From NCBI RefSeq assembly GCF_045291395.1, contig NZ_CP152342.1, positions 4,588,001 through 4,652,000 of the forward strand: a stretch of DNA of 64,000 nt, given 5' to 3'. The stretch's first letter is position 1. Each line of letters starts with the position of its first letter. The position numbers and the translations under genes were made by a program. The notes beneath the pieces are model-generated. The model had not been told where the DNA came from, did no database searches, and saw nothing but the letters and a program-made list of their open reading frames with translations. Positions 25,773 through 33,791 of the stretch are shown in pieces. This DNA comes from MR-S7 sp000400995. Lineage in GTDB: Bacteria > Pseudomonadota > Gammaproteobacteria > Burkholderiales > Burkholderiaceae_C.

Positions 25773-26996
25773 TCAGTCGTCGAATTCGATCTCGGTCGCC
25801 AGCAGCGTCGCGCCGTCGGGCGAGAGGCTGCCCTGCACCTCCACCTTCACGCCCACGGCGAGCTGGGCGGGCGTGCCGCCCTTGAAGCGCGTGGCGGCGT
25901 CGTAGCCGACCGTCACGCCGCGCACCACGAAGCCGCCCGCGGCCACGCTGGTGATGCGGCCTTCGATCTCCAGGCCGCCGCCGTCGCGGTCGTCATCGTC
26001 TTCCAGCTCCACCTCGCGCGCGACCAGGGTGCCGTTCACCAGCACGCCCTCGACTTCCACGCGCCGGCCCAGCGCTAGGCCGGCGGGCAGGCGGGCCGCG
26101 CCGCTGGCATCCACGTCCACGCCGTTCACGGCGAAGCGCGTGCTGCTGGCGAAGGCGGAGATGTAGCCCTCCAGCTCGGCGTTCACGCGGCCCGTGGCGG
26201 GCAGGCTGCCCGTGCCGGTGGGCGTGGTCTGCAGGCGGGTGGCGGTCCACGTGCCAGCGGCGCCGGGCACGGGGTCCAGCTCCACGCGGGCGTACTGGCC
26301 GTTGGCCAGGCCCGCCGGCGGCGTGCCCAGGCCCACATAGGAAACGGTGGCGGTGCCGATGCGGAAGGTGCGCGCGGCGCTGTCCAGGCCGCTCACCGGG
26401 CCGCGCAGCTTGTAGTGGCGGGCGCCGTCCTCGTCGTCGATGCGGGTGGCGGTGTACTGGCCCGCAGCGTTCAGCAGGCCGTAGATTTCCACGACCTGCC
26501 CCACGCGCAGGCTGGCGAGGCCGCCGCGCAGGTCGTCGTCGAATACGGTGGCGGGGGTCACGCGCACCTGCTGGCCGAGCACGGCGAGGGTGCCGGCGGC
26601 GGGGTCGATGGCTTCGATGGGGCCTTCGATCTCGCTGCGCACGCTGATGGCGCTGGCGGCGGCGCGGCGCTGGCCGGTGAGGGCGTCGGTGGCGATGTCG
26701 CCGCCGTTCACCTCGACCACCATGCCCAGGCGCAGGTCGGCGCTGCTGGCCGCGGCGCCTGCATCGGTGACGATGCGGGCGGCGCTGTCGTCGTAGCGCA
26801 CGCCGCCCACGATGATGGAGCCGAAGCCGTGGATGGGCCCGCTGGCGAACGAGCCGGTGCCGCCGCTGCCCACGCCGGCCAGGCTGTCGCCGCCGCCCCC
26901 TCCGCAGCCGAACAGGGCCAGCGCGGCCGATGCGGCGCCCCCGGCGAGCAGGCGGCGGCGGGCGGGAGAGGTGGGATGTGTGGGTTGCATGGTCAT
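25773..26996 (-). CDS. Secreted DUF5666 beta-barrel-repeat lipoprotein
   Basis: 407 residues. The N-terminus (RRRLLAGGAASAALALFGCG) has an arginine cluster, a hydrophobic core and a lipobox-like cysteine (FGC), followed by a glycine-rich linker, so it is probably exported by Tat or Sec and lipidated. The rest consists of four to five repeats of a DUF5666-like unit (for example LRLGMVVEVNGGDIA, LRVGQVVEIYGLLNAAGQYT, LALGRRVEVEGVLVNGTLV, LAVGVKVEVQGSLSPDGATL). These look like small OB-type beta modules. Function is unknown. Its ATG overlaps the stop of the DUF6502 gene, so the two are coupled. Confidence 0.82.
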   Translation of the reverse strand: MTMQPTHPTSPARRRLLAGGAASAALALFGCGGGGGDSLAGVGSGGTGSFASGPIHGFGSIIVGGVRYDDSAARIVTDAGAAASSADLRLGMVVEVNGGDIATDALTGQRRAAASAISVRSEIEGPIEAIDPAAGTLAVLGQQVRVTPATVFDDDLRGGLASLRVGQVVEIYGLLNAAGQYTATRIDDEDGARHYKLRGPVSGLDSAARTFRIGTATVSYVGLGTPPAGLANGQYARVELDPVPGAAGTWTATRLQTTPTGTGSLPATGRVNAELEGYISAFASSTRFAVNGVDVDASGAARLPAGLALGRRVEVEGVLVNGTLVAREVELEDDDDRDGGGLEIEGRITSVAAGGFVVRGVTVGYDAATRFKGGTPAQLAVGVKVEVQGSLSPDGATLLATEIEFDD

Positions 26997-27847
26997 GCTC
27001 CGTGAGGGGGTTGGTGAATGGGGGGCTGCGCCATGGGTTCGGCGTAGGAATAGAAGCCGATGCGCACGCGCTGGTCCTGCGCACGGGCGGCGGCCTTGTC
27101 GCTGGCGATGTGCTGCTCCAGCAGGGGCACGAGGCGGCCGAACAGCGCGGCCCACTGCGCGGCGATCACCGGGCGCAGGGCGTGCACCGATTCCTGCGAC
27201 AGCTCGTCGGCGTAGACGGCCTGCTCGAAGTGCGCGTCGCCGCTGCCGCCGAGCACGTTGTCGACGGCAGCGTGCAGGTGGTCGCCCACGTTGTCGGCCA
27301 GCAGGCCCAGCATGCGCGTGAAGTCGGCGCAGGGCACGAAGGCATTGCGCTGCAGGGCCACGGTGTCGTCATCGGCATTCCATTCGGCCAGGCCCAGGCG
27401 GCACAGCTCGTCGAGCAGGGTGCGCGGGTGCACGTCGCGGGTCACGGACTGGGCCAGCGCCTCGAAGCTGGGCGCGGCGCCCTGGCGCGGCAGGCGGCGC
27501 GGCTCGGCGCCGTGGCCGCAGGCGGGGTCGGTCATCCAGCGCGTGAAGACCTCGCCGGCCAGCCAGCGCCGGGGCGGGGGAGCGGCCTCGGCCCCGTCGG
27601 CGGAGCGGGCCTGCAGGAGCCGGCCGGCCTCGCGGCGGCTCAGGCCGGTGGCGGTGCTCACGCGGCTCACCAGGCCGTGCGCGGGCGCGTCGGCATGCAG
27701 GCGGCGCGCTTCCTCCACGAGGGCGGTGCGCAGCAGTTCATCCAGGGCGGGATAGGGCAATCCGCGCGAGAGGGCCAGCCGCGCCAGCGGCCGCAGGAGC
27801 TGCCCGAAGGCGGAGAGCAGGGCGGTCTGATCCGGGGTGTGGGACAT
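26993..27847 (-). CDS. DUF6502-family protein
   Basis: 284-residue soluble protein, with no signal peptide. The N-terminal part (ALSRGLPYPALDELLRTALV, GLVSRVSTATGLSRREAGRL) looks like a winged-helix segment, so a regulatory role is possible; the C-terminal part (FTRMLGLLADNVGDHLHAAV) is helical. It is the regular companion of DUF5666 lipoproteins in Burkholderiales as far as I recall. Here the two overlap by ATGA. DNA upstream is AT-rich (27890-27930) and likely holds the promoter. Confidence 0.75.
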   Translation of the reverse strand: MSHTPDQTALLSAFGQLLRPLARLALSRGLPYPALDELLRTALVEEARRLHADAPAHGLVSRVSTATGLSRREAGRLLQARSADGAEAAPPPRRWLAGEVFTRWMTDPACGHGAEPRRLPRQGAAPSFEALAQSVTRDVHPRTLLDELCRLGLAEWNADDDTVALQRNAFVPCADFTRMLGLLADNVGDHLHAAVDNVLGGSGDAHFEQAVYADELSQESVHALRPVIAAQWAALFGRLVPLLEQHIASDKAAARAQDQRVRIGFYSYAEPMAQPPIHQPPHGA

Positions 27848-27940
27848 GGTGTGACAGAGCGGGCCGCGGCCCGGGAAACCATCGATGTCCCGGATTCTAG
27901 TGCAAATGTGCAATTTGCACATTTACACGCGAGTGGCCGG

Positions 27941-28195
27941 TCAGCCGGCGAGCGCCGGCTCTGCGCGCGGCTGCGCGGCACGCCGCCGCAGCGTGCGCTC
28001 CCACGCCTTTTCGTGGAAGAAGAAGGCCACGGCCTGCACCGTGGGCTCCAGCAGGCTGAGGGTGAGCGAGGCGATCAGGTTGCCCGTGACGGCGTAGGCC
28101 ACCAGGGCGGCCACGCAGACGTGGATCACGTAGTAGCTGCCGGTCTTCATCAGCGTGGGCAGGTTCTGGCGGGCGGTGGCGCGGATGCGGGACAT
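27941..28195 (-). CDS. DUF2061 small membrane protein
   Basis: 84-residue protein with two hydrophobic helices (YYVIHVCVAALVAYAVTGNL and IASLTLSLLEPTVQAVAFFF) and the DUF2061 end motif FFHEKAWER. Function unknown; such proteins are inner-membrane. The ATG at 28195 gives the usual short N-terminus; an earlier ATG at 28219 is also in frame. Transcribed towards the DUF6502 gene. Confidence 0.8.
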   Translation of the reverse strand: MSRIRATARQNLPTLMKTGSYYVIHVCVAALVAYAVTGNLIASLTLSLLEPTVQAVAFFFHEKAWERTLRRRAAQPRAEPALAG

Positions 28196-28331
28196 GGCGG
28201 GACTCCGGTTCGAATGCATGGATGAATGCTAGTCATTTGTATTTGAAAAGACCAATTGATCGTCGCTAAACCGAAGATTGAAACTATCGTTCGGCCCGCG
28301 TTCCGCCCTGCCGCGCCGCATGCCGGCCGCT
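28196..28331 (-). promoter_or_regulatory. AT-rich promoter region upstream of the DUF2061 gene
   Basis: Bases 28222-28292 are notably AT-rich for this genome. On the minus strand TTGGTC and TAGCAT are 18 bases apart and could be -35 and -10 boxes for the DUF2061 gene. The rest, up to element B at 28332, shows nothing else recognisable. Confidence 0.3.
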
Positions 28332-28598
28332 AGAGCGTGTTATTCACTTTTACGTACCCGCGTTGGTCCCACAGGCAGGTGATTGCAAGGCGCAGCGCGT
28401 CGCCAAGGCTCATGCCTTGGCAAGCGCTGCAACGCCGCGAGCGCCTGCCTGTGGGACCAACCCTTCGGGAAAGCCGGGGAAAGGCCCGGCCACGTTGTTG
28501 CAGGCCGCTTGCGGTATCCATACCGCGGCGCGTCCTGCGCCTAGTTGCCGGGCCTTTCCCCGGCTTTCGCGGGCACGTAAAAGTGCATAACACGCTCT
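28332..28598. repeat. Nested-palindrome element B (267 bp)
   Basis: Outer arms 28332-28362 and 28568-28598 pair over 31 bp with two mismatches, with ends AGAGCGTGTTAT / ATAACACGCTCT. Inside are an 18-bp perfect pair (28362-28379 with 28444-28461, GTTGGTCCCACAGGCAGG) and a 22-bp perfect pair (28469-28490 with 28547-28568, starting GAAAGCCGGGGAAAG). Each encloses a core flanked by AGGCGCAG and TGCAAC with its own hairpin (GCCAAGG/CCTTGGC; GCGGTA/TACCGC). TA flanks both ends. It lies between divergent genes, just upstream of the SPFH gene, so it may form part of its 5' region. Confidence 0.85.
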
Positions 28599-28648
28599 AT
28601 GATGGCCGCTCCCTTTTTCCATCCACCAGGCACAGAACGGGAGCGCGC

Positions 28649-29677
28649 ATGGCACTCATGGACTTCATCAAGAAGCAGTTCATCGACATCCTCCAGTGGA
28701 CCGAGGACGGCGACGGCACGCTCGCCTGGCGCTTCCCCATGGCGGGCATGGAAATCCAGAACGGCGCCGCGTTGGTGGTGCGCGAGTCGCAGATGGCCGT
28801 GTTCGTCAACGAGGGCCAGGTGGCCGACGTGTTCGGCCCCGGCACCTACAAGCTGACCACGCAGACGCTGCCCGTCCTCACCTACCTGAAGCACTGGGAC
28901 AAGCTGTTCCAGTCGCCGTTCAAGAGCGACGTGTACTTCTTCAGCACGCGCCAGCAGGTGGACCAGAAGTGGGGCACGCCCCAGCCCATCACCATCCGCG
29001 ACAAGGACTTCGGCGCCGTGCGCTTGCGCGCCTTCGGCAACTATGCCTACCGCGTGGCCGATCCCAAGCTGTTCCACACCGAGATCTCGGGCACGCGCGA
29101 GAGCTACCCCGCCACCGACCTGGAAGGCCAGCTGCGCGGCATGGTGCTGCAGAACATCAGCAACGCCATCGCGGGCAGCGGCCTGCCGTTCCTGGACCTG
29201 GCGGCCAACCAGGTGATGTTCGCCGACGCGCTGCGCAAGGAGCTGGCGCCCGCGTTCGAGAAGATCGGCCTGAAACTCGAGGCGATGACGGTGCAGAACG
29301 TCTCCCTGCCCGAGGAACTGCAGAAGGTGCTGGACCAGAAGATCGGCATGGGCATGGTCGGAGGCGACATGGGCCGCTTCATGCAGTACCAGACGGCGCA
29401 GGCCATCCCGAAGTTCGCCGAAGGCGCGGGGACGGACGGCGGCGTGGCGGGCGACGCCATGGGCCTGGGTGCCGGCGTGGCGCTGGGCCAGGTGCTGGCG
29501 CAGAACCTGCAGCAGGGCCTGCAGGGCGGCGCGGCGCAGCAGGCCGCTGCCGTGGGCGTGCGGCCCGAGGAGGTGATGGCCACGCTGGAGAAGCTGGGCG
29601 ACCTCAAGGCCAAGGGCATCCTCACCCAGGAAGAATTCGACGCCAAGAAGGCCGAACTGCTCAAGAAGCTCGTCTGA
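28649..29677 (+). CDS. SPFH/Band-7 domain protein with C-terminal SHOCT motif
   Basis: 342-residue cytoplasmic protein of the SPFH (stomatin/prohibitin/flotillin) superfamily, YdjI-like. SPFH core at about residues 30-235 (ALVVRESQMAVFVNEGQVAD, FGPGTYKLTTQTLPVLTYL, LKLEAMTVQNVSLPEELQKV). A glycine-rich linker follows, and a SHOCT motif closes the protein (LEKLGDLKAKGILTQEEFDA), a small oligomerisation segment. Such proteins form membrane-associated assemblies and often lie beside DUF4178, DUF350 and spermidine-synthase-like genes, as here. The likely role is envelope or membrane-stress homeostasis, by inference. Confidence 0.88.
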   Translation: MALMDFIKKQFIDILQWTEDGDGTLAWRFPMAGMEIQNGAALVVRESQMAVFVNEGQVADVFGPGTYKLTTQTLPVLTYLKHWDKLFQSPFKSDVYFFSTRQQVDQKWGTPQPITIRDKDFGAVRLRAFGNYAYRVADPKLFHTEISGTRESYPATDLEGQLRGMVLQNISNAIAGSGLPFLDLAANQVMFADALRKELAPAFEKIGLKLEAMTVQNVSLPEELQKVLDQKIGMGMVGGDMGRFMQYQTAQAIPKFAEGAGTDGGVAGDAMGLGAGVALGQVLAQNLQQGLQGGAAQQAAAVGVRPEEVMATLEKLGDLKAKGILTQEEFDAKKAELLKKLV

Positions 29678-29687
29678 CGCATCTTTT

Positions 29688-29735
29688 GATAGCTGCTGGC
29701 GCTTGAGGGACGGGCGCCAGAGGCCGAAAACGTTC
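29688..29735. repeat. 45-bp palindromic repeat, diverged copy 6
   Basis: CTGGCGC (29696-29702) pairs with GCGCCAG (29714-29720), flanked by TTTTGATAGCTG on the left and AGGCCGAAAA on the right. Flanks match the family, but the AGCGCTT arms have drifted. It lies between the SPFH and DUF4178 genes. Confidence 0.6.
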
Positions 29736-29745
29736 AGAAAACACC

Positions 29746-31249
29746 ATGGCCGAGAACGGTACCCAGCGCTTCTACCGCGCGCCGTGCCCCGGCTGCGGCG
29801 CGCCCGTCGAGTTCAAAAGCGCGCAGTCCACCCATGCCGTCTGCCCCTACTGCCAGAGCACCGTGGTGCGCAGCGGCGAGGTGCTGGCGCGCGTGGGCAA
29901 GATGGCCGAGGTCTTCGACGACCACAGCCCGCTGCGGCTGCAGGCCAGCGGCCGGTTCGAAGGCCAGCGGCCGGTTCGAAGGCCAGGCCTTCACGCTGAT
30001 CGGCCGCCTGCAGTACCGGGGCGAGGAGGGCGCCTGGGCCGAATGGGTCGCCTTCCTGCAGGACGGCAGCACCGCCACGCTGAGCGAAGACAACGGCGCC
30101 TACGTCTTCACGCGCCCGGCCACGCTGGGGCGCGAGCCGCCCGAGGCCGGGCGCTTTCGCATCGGCATGGCCACCGCCGTGGGCGGCCGGCCCTTCAGCG
30201 TGGCGGTCAACATGCAGGCGCGGCTGGTCGCGGCCGAGGGCGAGCTGCCCCGGCTGCCGCCGCTGGGCCAGCCCTTCCAGGTGGTGGAGCTGCGCAGCAG
30301 CGAGGGCGAGGTGCTCTCCATCGACTACGGCACCCAGCCGCCCCAGGTGCAGCGCGGCCGCGCGGTGCGCATCGAGGACCTGCAGATGCAGGGCCTCAAG
30401 GAGGCATCGGCCAAGGAGGAGCAAGGCCGCCAGTTCAATTGCCCCAACTGCGGCGTGCCCGTGCGGGTGCAACTGGACAGCACCCTGAGCTGCACCTGCC
30501 CCGCATGCAACAGCCTCATCGACCTGAGCGCCGGCGTGGGCGGCGAGCTGCGCCACGCGGCGCAGCGCGAGCCTGTCCAGCCGCTGATCCCGCTGGGGAG
30601 CGTGGGCCGGTTCGAGGGCGTGCCGTGGCAGGTGGTGGGCTTCCAGCACCGCATGGGGCGCGAGCCGGGGGACGACGAGGAATTCGGCTGGGACGAATAC
30701 CTGCTCTACCACGCCACGCGCGGCTTCCTCTTCCTGGTGGACGCCAGCGACGGCTGGAGCCTGGTGCGCTCCGCCACGGGCGCGCCGCAGTACCAGAACG
30801 GTGCGCAGGCGGCCATCTACCTGGGCCGCACGTACCGCCTGCAGTACAGCTACACGGCCGAAACGAACTACGTGGCCGGCGAGTTCTACTGGCCCGTGGT
30901 GCGCGGCCAGAAGACGCACAACAGCGACTTCGCCGCCGTGGACGGCAAGGGCCTCCTCTCGCGCGAGCAGGCGCGCGGCGAGGTCACCTGGTCGCACGGC
31001 CAGCGCATCGACAGCAGCGCCGTCGCCCTGGCCTTCCGGCTTGAAGGCCAGGCCGCGCTGTTCCGCCGCCAGGATGCGGGGCCCGTCATCGGCAATGCGC
31101 GCGTCGGCTGCGGCACCATCGTCCTGGTGGCCCTCGTGCTGCTAGTCCTGCTGGTGCTCATGGGCAACTGTTCGGGCTCTTCGGGCAGCGGCTACCGCAG
31201 CTCGGGCGGCTCCTACGGCGGCTACACCTCGGGCGGCAGCCACAAATGA
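29746..31249 (+). pseudogene. DUF4178 protein broken by a 19-bp tandem duplication
   Basis: N-terminal zinc-ribbon (PCPGCGAPVEFKSAQSTHAV then CPYCQSTVV, residues 9-42), then a first DUF4178 domain (FTLIGRLQYRGEEGAWAEWV). A second zinc-ribbon (CPNCGVPVRVQLDSTLSCTC then PAC) and a second DUF4178 domain (GVPWQVVGFQHRMGREPGDD) follow. A C-terminal membrane helix (VLVALVLLVLLVLMG region) and a Gly/Ser-rich tail end the protein. The frame breaks at 29943-29980, where GGCCAGCGGCCGGTTCGAA occurs twice in tandem; removing one copy restores a 494-residue protein. The rest is intact, so the lesion looks recent, reversible or an assembly artefact. Partner of the SPFH and DUF350 genes. Confidence 0.85.
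29943..29980 (+). repeat. 19-bp perfect tandem duplication inside the DUF4178 gene
   Basis: Two adjacent identical copies of GGCCAGCGGCCGGTTCGAA, followed by GGCCAG, the beginning of a third. The unit is not a multiple of three, so copy number sets the reading frame. It would be changed easily by replication slippage. Confidence 0.92.
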
Positions 31250-31271
31250 TTTTTTCCAAGGAGTAAACGCC

Positions 31272-31499
31272 ATGATGGGTTTTGAATGGCTCCGGCCCGC
31301 GGCCTTCCTCGGCTCCATCCTCTATGCCGTGATCGGCGTGGTGGTCTTCTGGCTGTGCTTTCTTATCATCGACAAGATCACCCCCGCCGACCTGTGGGCC
31401 GAGATCGTCGAGAAGCAGAACCGCGCGCTGGCGCTGGTCGTGGCCGCCATGTGCCTGGGCATCAGCATCATCGTGGCGGCGGCGATCCACGGCGGCTGA
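31272..31499 (+). CDS. DUF350 (YjfL-like) membrane protein
   Basis: 75-residue inner-membrane protein with two helices (FLGSILYAVIGVVVFWLCFL and ALALVVAAMCLGISIIVAAA) joined by a short charged loop; this is one half of the DUF350 repeat. The ribosome binding site AAGGAG precedes the ATG. It belongs to the SPFH-DUF4178 set. Stand-alone DUF350 proteins are predicted membrane-stress factors of unknown mechanism. Confidence 0.85.
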   Translation: MMGFEWLRPAAFLGSILYAVIGVVVFWLCFLIIDKITPADLWAEIVEKQNRALALVVAAMCLGISIIVAAAIHGG

Positions 31500-31544
31500 G
31501 CCGCTGCGCGGCCTGCTGTTGCGTGCATGCCGCATTCTCTCTTT

Positions 31545-31563
31545 GAGAATGGGAATAATTATC
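31545..31563 (+). promoter_or_regulatory. Fur box upstream of the siderophore receptor
   Basis: GAGAATGGGAATAATTATC matches the 19-bp Fur consensus (GATAATGATAATCATTATC) at 15 positions. It lies 44 bp before the receptor ATG, in an AT-rich patch that also contains the likely -10 region. Iron-replete Fur would therefore repress the receptor. Confidence 0.8.
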
Positions 31564-31606
31564 ATTTGCCATAGAATCGGCCGCTTTCGAGAGGAGAAGC
31601 GGCACC

Positions 31607-33748
31607 ATGGCATTGCATGAAACCCTGAAAACACCCTACCGCCACCAGCGCCGCGCCACGGCGGGCGCCGCGGCGGCTTGCTTGGCGCTGCTGCAGGGCG
31701 GGGCGCTGGCGCAGGATGCCCAGCACCAGCAGCAGACGCTGCCCGCCGTGCAGGTGACCGGCGACCAGTACGACGCCGACGACGTGCGTCCCGAGGGCGT
31801 GACCACGGCCACCAAGACCTACATGGCGCCCAAGGACATTCCGCAGGCCATCGACACGCTGGAGGTCAACAAGTACAAGAGCTACGGCATCAACGACCTG
31901 TCGGTCATGCTCGACGGCGTGCCGGGCGTGAACACCAATTACGACATGCGCGGCGAGGGCGTGTACATCCGCGGCTTCCAGGCCGATTCGGGCGACATCT
32001 ACCGTGACGGCGTGCGCGAATCGGGCCAGGTGCGCCGCAGCACGGCCAACGTGGAGCGCATCGAGATCCTGAAGGGCCCCGGTGCGGTGCTGTACGGGCG
32101 CGGCAGCGGCGGCGGCGTCATCAACCTCGTGAGCAAGCAGGCACGCTTCGACGCCAAGAGCAGCGTCACGCTGCGCGCCGGCTCGTGGGACAACTACGGC
32201 GGCACCATCGACATCAACCGGGTCGTGAACAACCACGTGGCCGTGCGCCTGACGGCCGACCGCGAGCAGGCCCACAGCTTCCGCAGCGGCATCCGCAACA
32301 GGAACGAGATGATCTCGCCCAGCATCCTCGTGGACACGCGCACCGGCCTGCGCTGGACGGGCCAGTACACCTACGACAACGTCTGGCGCCGCCCCGACCG
32401 GGGCCCCGTGTACGGCGAGCTGCCCGCGGGCATTTCCATCCGCCAGGGCTTCGCCCATCCCGACGACTATGTGGAAGACCGCCTGCGCGTGCTGCGCTCG
32501 GACCTGAGCTACGACTTCAACCCGGCCTGGAGCCTGCGCTGGGTGGCCAGCAAGCGCGAGGCCAGCCAGGACTTCGACCACGTCTTCGGCGGCACCTATT
32601 GCAACGCGGCGGGCCGCACCGTGGCGGGGGCCGCCTGCACCTATCCCGGCCTGATGCGCCAGAACTACGCCTGGCAGGCCACGAACAACAAGACCACCAC
32701 CCACACGCTGGACCTGACCGGCCGGGCAGAGCTGGCGGGCATGCGGCACGAGTTGCTCATCGGCCTGGAGCACAGCGAGGAAGAGCGCCAGCCCCAGGTG
32801 TACGGCACCGTGCCCGGCCCCACCATCGACCCGTTCAACCCCGTCTGGCCCGCCCGCCCCGCGCAGCGGCCCGACCCCACCCAGAACAACCTGCACGAAG
32901 CCGCGTCGCGCGCGCTGTACGTGCAGGACTTCGTGCACCTCGCGCCGCAGTGGAAGCTGCTGGTGGGCGCGCGCTACGACAGCTACGACTTCGACACGCT
33001 GAACCGGCTCACCGGCGCCACCCGCGCGGCCAGCGGCAGTTCTGTGAGTCCGCGCGTGGGCCTGGTGTGGCAGCCCGTGCGCGAGCACAGCGTGTACACC
33101 TCGTACAGCAAGAGCTACTCGCCCTACGGCGGGCGCGGCATGCTAGGCGTGAGCGGCGCGCAGGACGACGAGCCGCGCTATTCGCGCCAGGTCGAGGCCG
33201 GGGTCAAGAGCGACTGGCTGGACGGCGGCCTGTCCACCCAGCTGGCGGCATACCAGCTGGAGCACTACAACATCCGCTACCAGCCCGATGCCGTGAACTC
33301 TCCCCTGGAATGGGCCGTGCGCGGCAAGGAACGCTCGCGCGGCATCGAGTTCAGCCTGGCGGGCCGCGTGGCGCCATCGTGGTACGTGCGCGGCGGCGTG
33401 GGCCTCATGAGCGCCAAGGTGGCCGAGGACCGCAGCGCGCCCGCCAACGTGGGCAAGCGCCTTGTGAACACAGCCCAGCGCAACGGCAACCTCTTCCTGC
33501 GCTACGCGCCGCAAGGCCCGTGGTATGGCGAGATCGGCGTCACGCACACCAGCGAGCGCTACAGCAACGCCGCCAATACCGCCCGCGTGCCTGGCTACAC
33601 CCGCTGGGACGCGCTGGTGGGCTGGCGCGCCGCGCCCTGGACGGTCACGCTCGCCATTTCCAACCTGCTGGACAAGGAGTACTGGCGCTCCAGCTCCATG
33701 CCCGGTGCGCCGCGCAGCGTGCTGGTGAGCGCGAACTACCAGTTCTGA
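31607..33748 (+). CDS. TonB-dependent siderophore receptor (FhuE/FpvA-like)
   Basis: Outer-membrane transporter for ferric siderophores, energised by TonB-ExbBD. The signal peptide ends LLQGGALAQ. A TonB-box-like segment (TLPAVQVTG) near residue 44 is followed by the plug domain (about 75-165; VNKYKSYGINDLSVMLDGVP, VERIEILKGPGAVLYGRGSG). The 22-strand barrel ends in the expected aromatic residue (SVLVSANYQF). 713 residues. It interrupts the SPFH-DUF4178-DUF350-SpeE series and has its own Fur box, so it is a separately regulated insertion. The siderophore-interacting reductase at 46.2 kb could release the iron. Confidence 0.94.
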   Translation: MALHETLKTPYRHQRRATAGAAAACLALLQGGALAQDAQHQQQTLPAVQVTGDQYDADDVRPEGVTTATKTYMAPKDIPQAIDTLEVNKYKSYGINDLSVMLDGVPGVNTNYDMRGEGVYIRGFQADSGDIYRDGVRESGQVRRSTANVERIEILKGPGAVLYGRGSGGGVINLVSKQARFDAKSSVTLRAGSWDNYGGTIDINRVVNNHVAVRLTADREQAHSFRSGIRNRNEMISPSILVDTRTGLRWTGQYTYDNVWRRPDRGPVYGELPAGISIRQGFAHPDDYVEDRLRVLRSDLSYDFNPAWSLRWVASKREASQDFDHVFGGTYCNAAGRTVAGAACTYPGLMRQNYAWQATNNKTTTHTLDLTGRAELAGMRHELLIGLEHSEEERQPQVYGTVPGPTIDPFNPVWPARPAQRPDPTQNNLHEAASRALYVQDFVHLAPQWKLLVGARYDSYDFDTLNRLTGATRAASGSSVSPRVGLVWQPVREHSVYTSYSKSYSPYGGRGMLGVSGAQDDEPRYSRQVEAGVKSDWLDGGLSTQLAAYQLEHYNIRYQPDAVNSPLEWAVRGKERSRGIEFSLAGRVAPSWYVRGGVGLMSAKVAEDRSAPANVGKRLVNTAQRNGNLFLRYAPQGPWYGEIGVTHTSERYSNAANTARVPGYTRWDALVGWRAAPWTVTLAISNLLDKEYWRSSSMPGAPRSVLVSANYQF

Positions 33749-33791
33749 TGGCCGCCGATGGCCGGCACGGCGCCGCTACACAATAGCGCCC

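Noticed and set aside
31497..31520. Possible terminator hairpin after the DUF350 gene (GCCGC-TGC-GCGGC)
   Set aside because: Short stem with no T-run; kept out of the annotation for lack of support.
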